DNA from: Onchocerca volvulus
Lineage: Eukaryota; Nematoda; Chromadorea; Rhabditida; Onchocercidae
Direction of reading: 5' to 3'
Length of the DNA stretch: 64,000 nucleotides
Assembly (NCBI GenBank): GCA_000499405.2
Contig: HG738136.1
Location: 1,413,274 to 1,477,273 of the forward strand
Under the pieces are notes generated by a model, which saw nothing but the letters and a program-made list of their open reading frames with translations, did no database searches and was not told the origin of the DNA. A program made the position numbers and the translations under genes. Positions 13,910 to 25,783 of the stretch are shown piece by piece (the first letter of the stretch is position 1; the number at the start of each line of letters is the position of its first letter).

Positions 13910-15119
13910 ATGCTATACAGTCACGTAACTTTGTTAATGCTTCGAGTTGTTGATGTTGTTACCAAAAGAACAGTTCAACAACCTGCACGAATGCTTGTAG
14001 CCGAAATACCTGGTGATGTACAGGTGATTTTGCTAATTTATTTGGCTTTAATTTATTGAAACTATCAAAATTTCAAGTTATTTCATTCAATTCTTTGTAG
14101 AAAAAAAATTAGCTGAGAAGATGAAAAGAGAAAATTATGATAATTGCAAAGAAATTATTTCATAAAAATTACTTGATAGAATAAGATTTCTTAATTTTAA
14201 AATTTAGTAGTAATTATCGAACAAGTATTCTTAAGCTCAAAAGCATCCAATTATTGAGAAAAGATTAAGAGCTTACTAATAACTCTTGAATTAGGATTCT
14301 TACTAATAATTCTCGAATAAGGATTCTTACTTTCATAACTTTAGTAGCAATTATAGAGCGAGAATTCGTACTTTCAAAGTCTAGTAGTCATTATCGAATA
14401 AGGATTCTTATTTTCAAACCTCAGCTCTCGAATAAGTATTCTTAATTTCAAACCTTAACTCTCGAATAAGGATTCTAATTTTCAAAGCTTCTCAAAGCTC
14501 AACTATCGAATAACGATTCTTATTTTCAAAGCTCAACTCTTGAATAAGGATTTTTAATTTCAAAGCTCAACCCTCGAATAAGGATTCCAATTTTCAAAGT
14601 CTAATATTAACTCTCGAGTAAGAATTCTTATTTACTATCAAAATTCAATATTTCATGCATTTTTTCATAGTTTAAGCTACCATTATTATGTTTAACTTTT
14701 TTTTTTCTTCCCATTCTTAGTTAATTTTAATGATTGCTGAAATGGTAGAAATAATTTTAGTTTATTCAACAAATATTTTCTTTTCAAAAGAAAAAAAAAA
14801 CAAGCTAAAAAATAAAATGAAAAAAATGAAAAATTGCAGAAATCTGTTGAAATTAAAAAATCACACTGGATAACATGCAAATATATCTTTTCCAAATTTC
14901 ACTACTAATTTAAATTGACATACAAATGATTTAATAGCAGATGCATACCTATGTTTATTGCAAAAGTTGAAGATTAAATGATAAATGTGAAAATAAATGA
15001 GAAAATTGGAATGGATAAATTAATTACTTTTATATAATTTTCCAGTCAGAAAATAATTTATAATGAATCCGAAAATTATAAAAAAGTCTTTTTAATTCTA
15101 TTTCCTATAGCAATTCGAT

Positions 15120-15153
<34 letters not shown>

Positions 15154-18100
15154 CTGATTCGTTAAGTATTGAAAAATGACTAATTTATATATGATAATTT
15201 ATTAAATTTTTTTGAATTGTGGAAAGTAAACTTGATTTGACAACATATTTTGGATAAATTATTTGATTAAAAAACTAGATGAATACTGATAATAAAACAA
15301 AAATTACACGTATCGTCCGTCGGTTTTCACGTCATTTTGCCAAATTACACGTTTTCTTCTGAGCATGACATTTTTGCAATATGTAGTGATAATTAATTTG
15401 AATTATTTTAATTTGTAGACACATTAAGTTGGATTATTCTTCATTCAAACGAGAAATATTAATTGATATTAAATGATAAAAATTAAATTAAATCTTATTG
15501 TTAAGTCTAACGTTTTTTGAATATAGTAATGGAAAATAAAAAAAAGCAAACAAATGATGATAATTATCATATAGATAATAAAGTAATTTATCATCATTTG
15601 CTTGCTTTTATATTACCTATGAAAAGGTAATATAAAAGTACGAAATATAGAAAATAAAGTTAAATTAACAATTATAATTAATTAAATTGTAAATTAAGTA
15701 ATGAATAATAACGAATATTTTGGAAGGATTCTTTTAATTCTTGTTTTCTTTTTCATCTTTTACAACTACCAATTTTCTCTCTAAGTAAACGATAACATCT
15801 TAAATTTTATATCCTCAACAGAAATCGATATTATCAGGATCAAAAATCTATTTCTCGATAAATTCCATAATTTACGTAAAATGATATCTTTTTGAGAGAT
15901 GAAAATATTAGCAAATAGAAAGATTGAAATTACTAGTCTATAGAGCCTAGTTTAGCACTTGGAGCCTAATAATGAAAGTTTAAAGAGCCTATCTGGAACT
16001 TTTCGATGATCATACCGAATGAGTAATATTAAATTACCTAAATTATTTATTATTCTATGTTTTTCTTTTCCTCTCACTTATATGCATGTATGGTAAGCAA
16101 ATATCTCATCTAAAATTTTTCAATCCAAGGCCAAAACTTGGATCAATATAGTTTCAAAAAATAGCACCCTTCACATCTCTAATTTGGCCCTATAAAGGTC
16201 ATATTAGGTCATGCTGATTTAATGGGTCAAGTAGCAAAAAAATACATCATCTAATTAATTATTTTCCTTTAATTAGTAAAAAAAATCAATAATGTTTCAA
16301 TCATGGGCTAAAACTTAGATCAATATAATTTCAACCCTGTACATCTCTAATTCACCATATATAAAGGTCATATTAGGTCATGCTAATTTAATGAGTCAAA
16401 TGAAAAATATGCTTAAAGATTTCCATATTTGAATGTTTTTATTTATAATTTATTCGTATTTAGAATTAAATTAATTAATAAGCTGAGGCTAAAATATGTA
16501 TGCTTGTTTATATTTGTGTGTATGTATGTGTGCGTATGTGTTTGTATGTGTATGTATGTGTGCGTATGTGTGTGTATGTGTTTGTATGTGTGTGTATGTG
16601 TCTGTCTATGAATTATAAGTGCTTTTTTTTCCAAAATTTAATTTATGCCTTCAAGCAAAAATACTTATAAGGCATATTTCTAATGGTTAATTTTATTTAT
16701 TTTATCATCAAGCCAAATATATCTATACATAGCCACATACACACACATACACACATACACACACATACATACACATGCACACACATACACAAATACACAT
16801 ACAAATGAAGTATTTCTTCCTCTTCAAAATAGCTATTTTTAACAAGCACAGATTGATTAGATGAGCATTGGAAATCTAATTTCTAAAACTTAAGCTAAAA
16901 AAGAAATTTGACGAATATTTGAAGAAAGAATTATCGAGATTTTATAAAAAGGAAGAAATGTGTGGAAAAAAAACATTCATAAAATTAAAGTTTTTGTAAA
17001 TAAGAATGAAAAAATGAACAGCTGAATTTAGAATGTCATATTTGAAAAAGTTCAAAACAAAAAAGTTTGGTTAAATCATTTCGAAATTAAACTTTTTTTG
17101 AAAAAAAAGAATAAATAAAAATGAACAGGTGGAGTTAGAATCTCATATATGAAGAAATTAACAGTAAAAAATTTAATTAAATCATTTCGAAATTAAAGTT
17201 TTGAAAATTAGAGTTAAAAAAAAAAAAAAATGAGCAAGTGGTATCAAAAGAATCTCATATTTGAAAGAGTAAACAAAAAATAGTTTAATTAAATGATTTC
17301 ATTTATTTCATAAAATATATCTTCCAAATTAAATTTGATATAAAATTAACGTCAATCTTTCCTTTTGATGTTAAATTCAGTTAAATGTGATTGTTTTTAT
17401 TATTCAATAGCTAATTAATTCAAATTTATTTACAAATTCTTATTATAAATAATTTTCTTCATTAAAATTCAATCAATCAAACGTTCACGAAATATTTACC
17501 TTTCTTTAATTTCACATTTACCGCTCTTTTTACCTCTTCGTTTCCATCATTCAAAAAAAAAAAAAAAAAAGTGTAATTGAAGCGATGTTTTCATTGTCAC
17601 ATTTGTCAGTTGACATGACAGAAACATTTGCCGGATAATTAAAAGAAACATTATTAATTAGTAAAAATTGCGTAATCATATAGATCGGCGAAATAAATGA
17701 AAAATTGAGTAAACGTAAGTAAACGTGAATCAATAAACGTGGGTAAACGTGAATAAGTAAAGGTGAGTAAACGTTTAAATACATCAAAATGTACCTTTCT
17801 GATATTATCATTATCAGGAAATGAATTTCGAACTTTTAATTTATTTCTATTTCATAGATTGGTGCACTATTCCCGTTGCACTATCAAATCGCCGGTGCAG
17901 AAGGATGTGGTCGAATTTGGGAGCAGTACGGTATACAACGAATGGAAATTGCTCTTAGTACGGTAGCCGAATTGAATGCTATACTACCGTTCAAGCTTGG
18001 TATAAGTATTAGGTAATTTAAATATATTTGAATTAATATTTTAAATAATTTATCAAGTAACTCATGGCTCAATTTTAAGTGATAAATTTAAATTAAATCG

Positions 18101-21100
18101 AAATTTAAATACTAGATTTTTTATATTTATTTTTATTTTTATTTTTTTTGAACTAAAAATGAATGAGATATTTGATAAAAAATTTTATCAGTTTAGAGAT
18201 AATGAATTTCGGCATTGAATGTAATGTAATTCAAAGAATTTTTAATTAGTGAAGTAAACGAGTTCGTAAGAATTATCCACATTTTAAGTTCTAAATTTCT
18301 TTGAAAAGTTTTAGATTATTTTCTTTGTCTCATAATTTATTGCTTCTTTAGTTTGTTGATAAGACAGATGACATATCAGATAAATTGTTAGAGGACATAA
18401 TATGATCGACAAGAACTTCAGACTACACATTCATTTATCATCTTTTGCAAATATTCCATTTTTTGAAATTCATTTGAAATAATTCTGAAGTTAAATCATT
18501 TAAAGTGATCAATTGTTCAAAGAATTATTTGATAGTAATCATGTTATCGATTTTCAAATGACATACTTAGTTTTAACGATCATACAATTGATCTTATTCA
18601 ATTATCTAAATAATTGATTGTTCAACGAATATTTGATAATAATAAATCATGCATGTCATCGAATTTTAAGTGACATTTGGAATTAATGACTGATCACATT
18701 AATGATCGGTTTTTATGAGAATTATTTTGATTATTTTTCACTTTTATTTTATTATGAATGACTGCTCCTAAATAACTAATTGCTACAATTTCGAGATAAT
18801 TCTTATGATAATTTAAAGAAAAGTTTCTTTTTTCTGATCAAAGTTCAAAAAAAGAAAAAATATTTTCGTATTAATGAAAAATTATTTTCTCTCATTTTAA
18901 ACAATCATTGTAATTTTTTTCTTTGGAAGGAATAATTTAAATAACTGCTCATCTCTTATCAGTACCTCTTATCCTACAATGTTTGATCTCCCAGTTATGA
19001 TATGCTTCATTTTGATATTTTGATAAGCTAAATATTGAATTAATTGGACTTAACAATGTGCTGATTAACATCATTTGCCTTATTGATAAAGGGGGAACAT
19101 GAAGTCGTCAATTACCGTACACTGATTTTTCAGTGATGTTATCAATTTTTTCGAACTTGGGATGGAAAAAGGAAACTTCCTTTCAAATTATTACAGATTT
19201 TTTAAAACTTTTTCTCGAATTCCTCAAAATTTTTTTTTTCAAATTTCTTAAACTTGTAGTAAGCAGCCATTTAGGAGCAACGATTTCAGTTAGTTTAAAT
19301 TACATCGATAAATGAATGAAAAGACTTCATGAATATCAAAATGATTATTACATTGGTTAACAAAATAAGCAAAACGATTCTTTAATCGATTATTTTGATT
19401 TTTTTACTCTTTGTTGCTTGATCATTGTACATTTTAAAATTTTGATCAATTAATCAGAATAACAATAATTTGATCTGTTTAAATCTAAACGTCAAACATC
19501 ATGACATCGAATATTCTGAGCTAATTTGAAGCATATAATTTTTTTCTTTTCTCTCTTACATCAACATGAAAATATCAATTGCGTAATTTTGTCAGAAAAA
19601 AAAATTAAGCTTAATTTGAATTAATCAGTCAATGAGTAATTTTGTCGCCGTTCTATTCAAATTAAGCTTAATTTAAATTAATCAGTTAAAATTTTGATTT
19701 CAAATTTTTCTAGTAATTCTAACTAATCTTTAGGGATTCATGTTGGACGGATCGTATTGCTATAGAGCAATCTATTGCATTTTTACGTGAAGGTGTTGGT
19801 CATTGTTCGTGTACCTCAACACCAGGTTGTCAAAAAAAAACCGCACCAGTTGTAGCAATTGTTGGTCCAGCAAAAAGTTCCAGCACAATTGCGGTACAAA
19901 ATTTGCTGCAAGTATTTCATATGCCTCAAATTGGTTTGTTTAATTTGCACGTTTCATGCTTAAAATTTAAAATCCTTTTTGAAATTTTAAAATTTGAAAT
20001 TCTTTAACAAATAATAAAAATTAATACTTTTTTATTGTAGAAATTATAAATTTTCAACAGAGTACTAATTCCTCATATTTTTTACTTTTTTATTTTTTCG
20101 ATTATTCAGGATATGGTGCAACAACAGCTGATCTTTCTGACAAAGAACAATTTGGTTATTTTATGCGTGTGGTACCAGCAGATACATGGCAGGCTAAACT
20201 GGTTGTTGCTATGTTGGAACACTTTAATTGGACCTACGTAGCCGTAATTTATTCTGCTGGTTAGTTTCACGTACAGTTTTTATATTAATATATTTAAATT
20301 TAATTTAATTTGATTTAATTATTAATTAATTTAATTGCAAGCATTGTTCATTTCTGCATAATTCAGAAATTACAGTTTTTTGTATGAGCTGTATCATTCG
20401 GCTAAATTATGCCATAATTGGCTTATATTTTTAAGATAAAAAATATTGAATAATGAAAAATATAAGATCAAGCTTATTGAAAAATTACTGAAAATTATCC
20501 ATTTTAAGTTCTCAAGTTTTTAAATTTTTTCGAAATTTCTATAGTTATGTTTAACTAAGTTATAGAAATCAAGAAGCAAAAGATTAAAATTTTTCTACCG
20601 TAGGAAATTATGGTGAGAAAGGATTCGAAGAGTTGGATCGACTAATCAATAGCGATCTATCAGAAAATCTTTGCATTGCATATTCGGAAAAAGTGAAAAG
20701 TTTGGCAGAACCAGCTGAATTTGACAAAATTTTGACTTCCTTAAGGTAAAAAATAATGGAAAAATTGGAATTTTATCTGGATTGAATCATAAATTGAATT
20801 GAAAAAATAAAAAAAAAATTAATATAAAATCTCTTTGAAGATAAAAATATTGATGAGATCAGAATTCTTAATCTTATAATCATTTTACAGTAGTCAAAAG
20901 AAGGTACCACAAGTAGTCGTATGTTTTTGCGAAGGTCTTACAATGCGTGGAATGTTTAAAGCACAACAACGTTTGCGACAAAAGAATCCTGAAATGCGAC
21001 CTTACCAATGGATTTGTAGTGATGGTTGGAATGATAGATTAGATGTAGTCAATGGTGTGGAACTTGAAGCAGCTGGAAGTTTCTCAATTAGGTAACAAAA

Positions 21101-24100
21101 TTAATAATGAAATTTTGCGAATTTGTTATTAATTCGCAAAATAATGAATGGAAAATTGCTTAATGCAATCTTTAATCTTTTATGCTTCAACACTAATTAA
21201 TAAAGCCTCATACAAATCATTTCGCAATTTTTAGGATACATTCTCCACATGTAGATTGGTTCGATCAGTATTACTTTTCCTTGGACCCAGAAAACAATAC
21301 TCATAATCCGTGGTTTCGGGAATTTTGGCAAGAAAAATTTGATTGTCAATTTACGGTTCCAAAAGATAATTTCGAAACAAAAGTTTGCACTGGTCGGGAG
21401 AATCTTACATTAAATTACAAACAGGTAAGCATTTATAACAAACATCAATTTTTCGTTTTTATCGCTATGATCATTTAACTAAATTACAAAATTTTGAAAT
21501 AAGACAAGAATTATATCGAGTTTGTATTAATTTTGCTCTTTAAAATATTGCCATTTTTTAAATAATTATTTGAACAGAAAAAGCAATTCTGTTCTCAAAT
21601 CATATTATTCTTATATTTTCCGGCATTGAATTAATGGAATCCGGAAAAAAGTGATGTATTGTTGGTAGCAATGCTTCAATTTTTCGGAACCTAAAATATA
21701 ACAAATTTTAGGATTTTTTTAGGAAATACAAATTTTTTGCGATTTTAGGATTGCAAAACTTTACAAATGTCGCAAATTTTAGGATGCAAAATTGAGTCAG
21801 GTTGTTAATTCGATTCGTGTCGTTGGATACGCCCTTCAGGCATTGTACAACGATCGTTGTAGGGAAAATTCAACAACATGTACTGAAATGTTTGCATTAA
21901 ATGGTACTGTATTGCTCAAATATATGCTCAATGTTACATTTGTCGATCAGTTCAATCAAGAAGTTTATTTCGATGCTAAGGGTGATCCACCGGCATGGTA
22001 TGTTTATTCATTTCTAAATTTAATTTTATAAATTTTGTAAGTTTAATTTTTTTTTCCAATTGCAAATTTACTTCGTAGCATTAAAATTCTGTCATCTAAT
22101 GTCATTCCGGAAAAATTTATTTCAAAAAATAACTTTTCATAACTTCTTAAAATAATATCTTTGAACAGCGATAAATTTTATTATCTAATCGATGCTACTA
22201 GAAAAAGAAGAAGGATGATTATTCAATGTAACTTTTAAAATGTTATAATATTTTCAAAGAAGATAAATGGACTAAAATTTTTTTTTTTTTAATTTATAGG
22301 TACGATGTTTTAAATTATGTTGGAGGTGAGGAAGGTTTTCGTATGGTTGGTGAGTTTCGAAAAAAGCGTCGCGGTGCTTTTTTAAAAATTACAAAAAGTG
22401 ATATTATGTTTTATGATAAAACAAATCAAATTCCTGAATCAGTTTGCAGTAAACCTTGTAAAATTGGACAACGAGTAAGTTTTATCATTAGAATTTTTAT
22501 CGCAATAAAGTTTTTTGCTCATAAACTATAAGCAAATCCTTCCATCTATGCATTATTGCAGGATAAAAATGATCAATCGCATATTGCTGTAATATAAAAA
22601 TTATTGATTTTTTTTTTGGGCAAATTGCGAATGAGTTGCGAAAATAAATTTTCACTTCAGTGATTTTTATCATTTGCAGCAAAGAGAAACAGCCGCTTGT
22701 TGTTGGATTTGCGAAGATTGCTTGGCACATCAAATTATCAACTATACATCACGTTTATGCCAAAATTGTACGCTTGGATGGTGGCCTAATGATGATCACA
22801 CGTGTAAGCATATTTTTCTACATTTCAAAATTTGAAAAAAAAAATTTCAAAACGGATCTAGCAAATTGATTAAATCTTTAAAGAATCGTCGAACAAAAGC
22901 TCTAAAAATTGCTTCATTTGGTAATAAAACACCGAAGACATGTATTACTATCAAAAAAGAAATCGGAGGAAAATTGTAATAAAGATTTTTTTTTTATTCA
23001 AATCTTGAAAAATCTAATATTCAAATGAATATGATTTTTAAAAGTTCTACTGAAAGAAATCTGTTTTTTTTTTTTTTTTTTTGTTCCAATATTATGCAAT
23101 TTTCAGTCTGCTATCCATTGATACACGAAGGACCAGATTGGTCATCTACAAATATCATTCTCGCTTTATTACTTGCATTTTTGGGGACAGTAATAACCTT
23201 ATTCACGATACTAGTATTCATTCGTAATAATAATACTCCTGTCGTCAAATCAACTACCAGAGAATTATCTTATATAATTTTGAGTGGTGAGAATTTAATT
23301 TTGAATATTAGTTTTTTTTTTTTATGGAATTCGCAAATTTGCTTAATTTTAATGTTTCGATTCATTATTACTTTAAATATTCTAGGGCTGGAAAAGTTGC
23401 CACTCTTAGTAGCCCTCTTAGTTGCTAATCTTTAGTTGATCATTGTTATTTTTGATTTCTGGATAGATTCTTTTTTTTTTTCTTGCGATCAAGTTATCTA
23501 GTTAAGTATAAAGATTCATTTCAGCCAGCGAATTGAACTTTTTATTATCGTGAATAAACCTCGACTGAATTGTTTATTAATTTTATTTGTTATTATGCAT
23601 TTCACCTTTGTTTATCTTTAGGTATTACTATATGCTATGCAGTATCATTCGCTGTACTTGCGACACCATCATTTGTGACATGTTTTATAGCTCGTACTCT
23701 ACCTCCAATTGCTTTTTCAATGATTTATTCAGCACTTCTTACTAAGACAAATCGTATTGCTCGCATTTTAGCAGGCAGTAAAAAACGCATTTTAACAAAA
23801 AAACCACGCTTTCTGAGTACTTCATCACAAGTAAGAGAACATTTATTTCTTTATCAGTAATTTCAACTTTTAAATATTCATTATAGTCAAAATATGGATC
23901 AATCGATTGATGATAAAAATGGAAATATGAAATTATTTCTAGGTAATAATTACATGGATTCTTGTATGTATTGAATGTATTATTGTTGGTGCTGGTGTAA
24001 TGGGTGAAATGCCACAAGCCGGTTTTGATCCATATTATCAACCTCAACGTATGGTACTCGTCTGCTCAACCACAACATTTGCCTTTTTGACACCATTTTT

Positions 24101-25757
24101 TTGGAATCTTTTCTTAATATCACTTTGTACATTGTATGCAGTTAAAACGAGAAATTTGCCGGAAAATTTTAATGAAGCAAAATTTATCGGCTTTACTATG
24201 TAAGTTTTAATTTGCGAAAAAATAAGTTTATTTGAAAAATGCTTATATTATCAATCGTTAGCTTATCTGATGAATGTAAAATATCAAACTGAATTAACTT
24301 TATGATTCTAGCTGGCTAAAACGTAGAATTATTTTCTGCTTCATTTAAACGTAGAATTATTTTCTGCTTCATTTATAGCTTGTGGAAATTTAATTGATTA
24401 ATTTTTCACATTTAATCGATTATATTATCAACAAATAGTAATATTTGCATGATACGAATACTTTTAATTTAATGCTGTTTCATTATTCACCGAAATTTTT
24501 AGATTTTTTTTTCTTTTTTTTTTTAGGTATTGTACTTTGGTTGTTTGGTCTGCATTTATCGTTCTTCATTTGGGTACAACAAATAAAGCATTAACGATGA
24601 GTTTTTTGTTTAGTTTATCAGCTAGCATAGCCTTGGTATTATTATTTTTCCCAAAACTTTATATAATCTTATTGCATCCGGAAAAAAATGTTCGAGCAAG
24701 CTATACAACCACCAAATTGATACGTTGTCATTTTGGTAATTCACAAACAACAGAAAGAGCTAGTAAAGATACAAATAATTGGAAATCTGGAACAACCAGT
24801 CAACCATCACTTTCAAGGTAGATATTATTTTTGATAAAATCTAGAATAAGAATTATTTTTTTCTATCAATTTTTTTTTTTACAATAACTCTCAATAAGGC
24901 ATGTTCGATTTATTTAGAAAAAACATTTTTCAATCATGTCAATTTAAATTTGTTAAAAATAGTTTCAGAAGTGATACTGAATCACAGGTAAAATATGGTT
25001 CTCGAAAACGTAAAGTATCGATTCATGTCAAGCAAAGTCAATCAAAGGATGCATCAACACAAACTGAGACCATGAAATTATCTTCTAAGTTTGCTCGGAA
25101 ATTTTCCATGATTAGTAATGGTCTTGGTACGGTTGGTACCAGTAGTACTCAACATGGTATCAAAGAATTAGATGATGACGTAAAAGAATTAATCGATTCT
25201 TGTCGACGATATCAGGTATAGGATGATTATATTTATTTGAATTTTATCATGTAAATCTATGGTATTGTAAAAAGATAAGTGATATTGAACTAATCCAAAA
25301 ATAGATGTTATTCGGAATTGAACCAAATTTTACAAAGCAAGATTTTTTGAAAGTTGAACAATTAATTTTGATTCTTAATTTTCATTTGATAAAAAACATT
25401 TAAATAATATTTCACTTGCACTTATATAAACTTGATTTAGTACTTTTAATTTTTGAATGAATTTGAATTTTCGTTTTTTTTTTTTTTTTTCTTAAATTGA
25501 TTTTTCATCAGAAATCTATCATTTTTTTTTCACAGGCTTCACAAAATAGACGATTGCATGGCTCTGTGAAGAATTTATTGATGGATGAAAAGGAAGAAGA
25601 AATTGAAAATATTGGTAGCCTGATTGCAGATTCAATGCAAACCGTTCTGAGTACGGTTTCAAAACAATTTTTACCCATGGGTTCATCACTATTGCACGCT
25701 CAAGTATCTAAAGAAAACAATTCAAAATCAGAGGATAATAAATTTGAAGAGGTTTGA
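13910..25757 (+). CDS. mgl-2: group-I-type metabotropic glutamate receptor (16 exons)
   Basis: Exons: 13910-14023, 17858-18012, 19734-19933, 20110-20259, 20604-20745, 20891-21091, 21235-21424, 21783-21997, 22300-22474, 22680-22803, 23107-23286, 23622-23830, 23943-24199, 24527-24817, 24969-25215, 25536-25757. All are GT-AG and phase-consistent, for about 1023 residues. The order is Venus-flytrap domain (about 20-490), nine-Cys domain (about 490-570), seven transmembrane helices (about 580-845) and cytoplasmic tail. Glutamate-contact positions known from mGluR1 are present: QYGIQR, SSST, GATTADLSDK, VVPADT, GNYGE, SDGWNDR and the Lys of DAKLS. CFCEG, NPWF.EFWQ and FNEAKFIGFTMY match group I (mGluR1/5), hence the C. 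elegans mgl-2 comparison. This is a plasma-membrane receptor; group I usually couples through Gq. The start is uncertain: ATG 13910 follows an in-frame stop but gives a weak signal peptide, and CAG at 13918-13920 could instead be an acceptor for an unseen upstream exon. Confidence 0.94.
14220..14645. repeat. degenerate ~33-bp minisatellite in receptor intron 1
   Basis: About ten to twelve imperfect copies of a unit like CTCGAATAAGGATTCTTA followed by TTTTCAAAGCTCAA. Copies diverge by substitutions and small indels, so the array is old. Confidence 0.8.
15542..15638. repeat. two overlapping hairpins
   Basis: Hairpin 1: arms 15542-15563 and 15588-15609, 22 bp with a single mismatch and a 24-base loop. 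Hairpin 2: arms 15605-15617 and 15626-15638, 13 bp perfect with an 8-base loop. They share 15605-15609, so only one can form fully at a time. It may be a small foldback element or an intronic RNA hairpin. Confidence 0.7.
16511..16804. repeat. inverted pair of GT-rich and CA-rich microsatellites
   Basis: A TGTATG/TGTG tract at about 16511-16604 is followed after about 130 bases by a CACATA/CACA tract at about 16734-16804. The second is close to the reverse complement of the first, so the pair can form a long imperfect stem. Confidence 0.8.
17709..17776. repeat. GTAAACGTGA short tandem repeat before receptor exon 2
   Basis: Five or six imperfect 9-13-base units based on GTAAACGTGA end about 80 bases before the exon that starts at 17858. 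Several units contain GTAA or GTGA, so decoy donor-like words sit just upstream of the acceptor. Confidence 0.6.
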
Positions 25758-25777
25758 GCAATATTTTATACAATTTC

Positions 25778-25783
25778 AATAAA
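25778..25783 (+). terminator. candidate polyadenylation signal of the glutamate receptor
   Basis: AATAAA 20 bases after the stop codon. It is close for a 3' UTR but within what nematode genes use. The assignment rests on position. Confidence 0.45.

Larger units (their letters stand above)
14646..17857. other. rest of receptor intron 1: repeat-rich, no gene seen
   Basis: Contents: an A run at 15127-15153; hairpins at 15542-15638; a diverged direct repeat at about 16117-16240 and 16292-16410 (shared TAAAGGTCATATTAGGTCAT); GT-rich and CA-rich tracts at 16511-16804; three diverged copies of a 75-100-bp unit at about 17007-17302 (shared AAATCATTTCGAAATTAAA); and a run of GTAAACGTGA-like units at 17709-17776. 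Confidence 0.65.

Noticed and set aside
16429..16634. Cys/Val and His/Thr repeat proteins on either strand
   Set aside because: Both are translations of the GT microsatellite.
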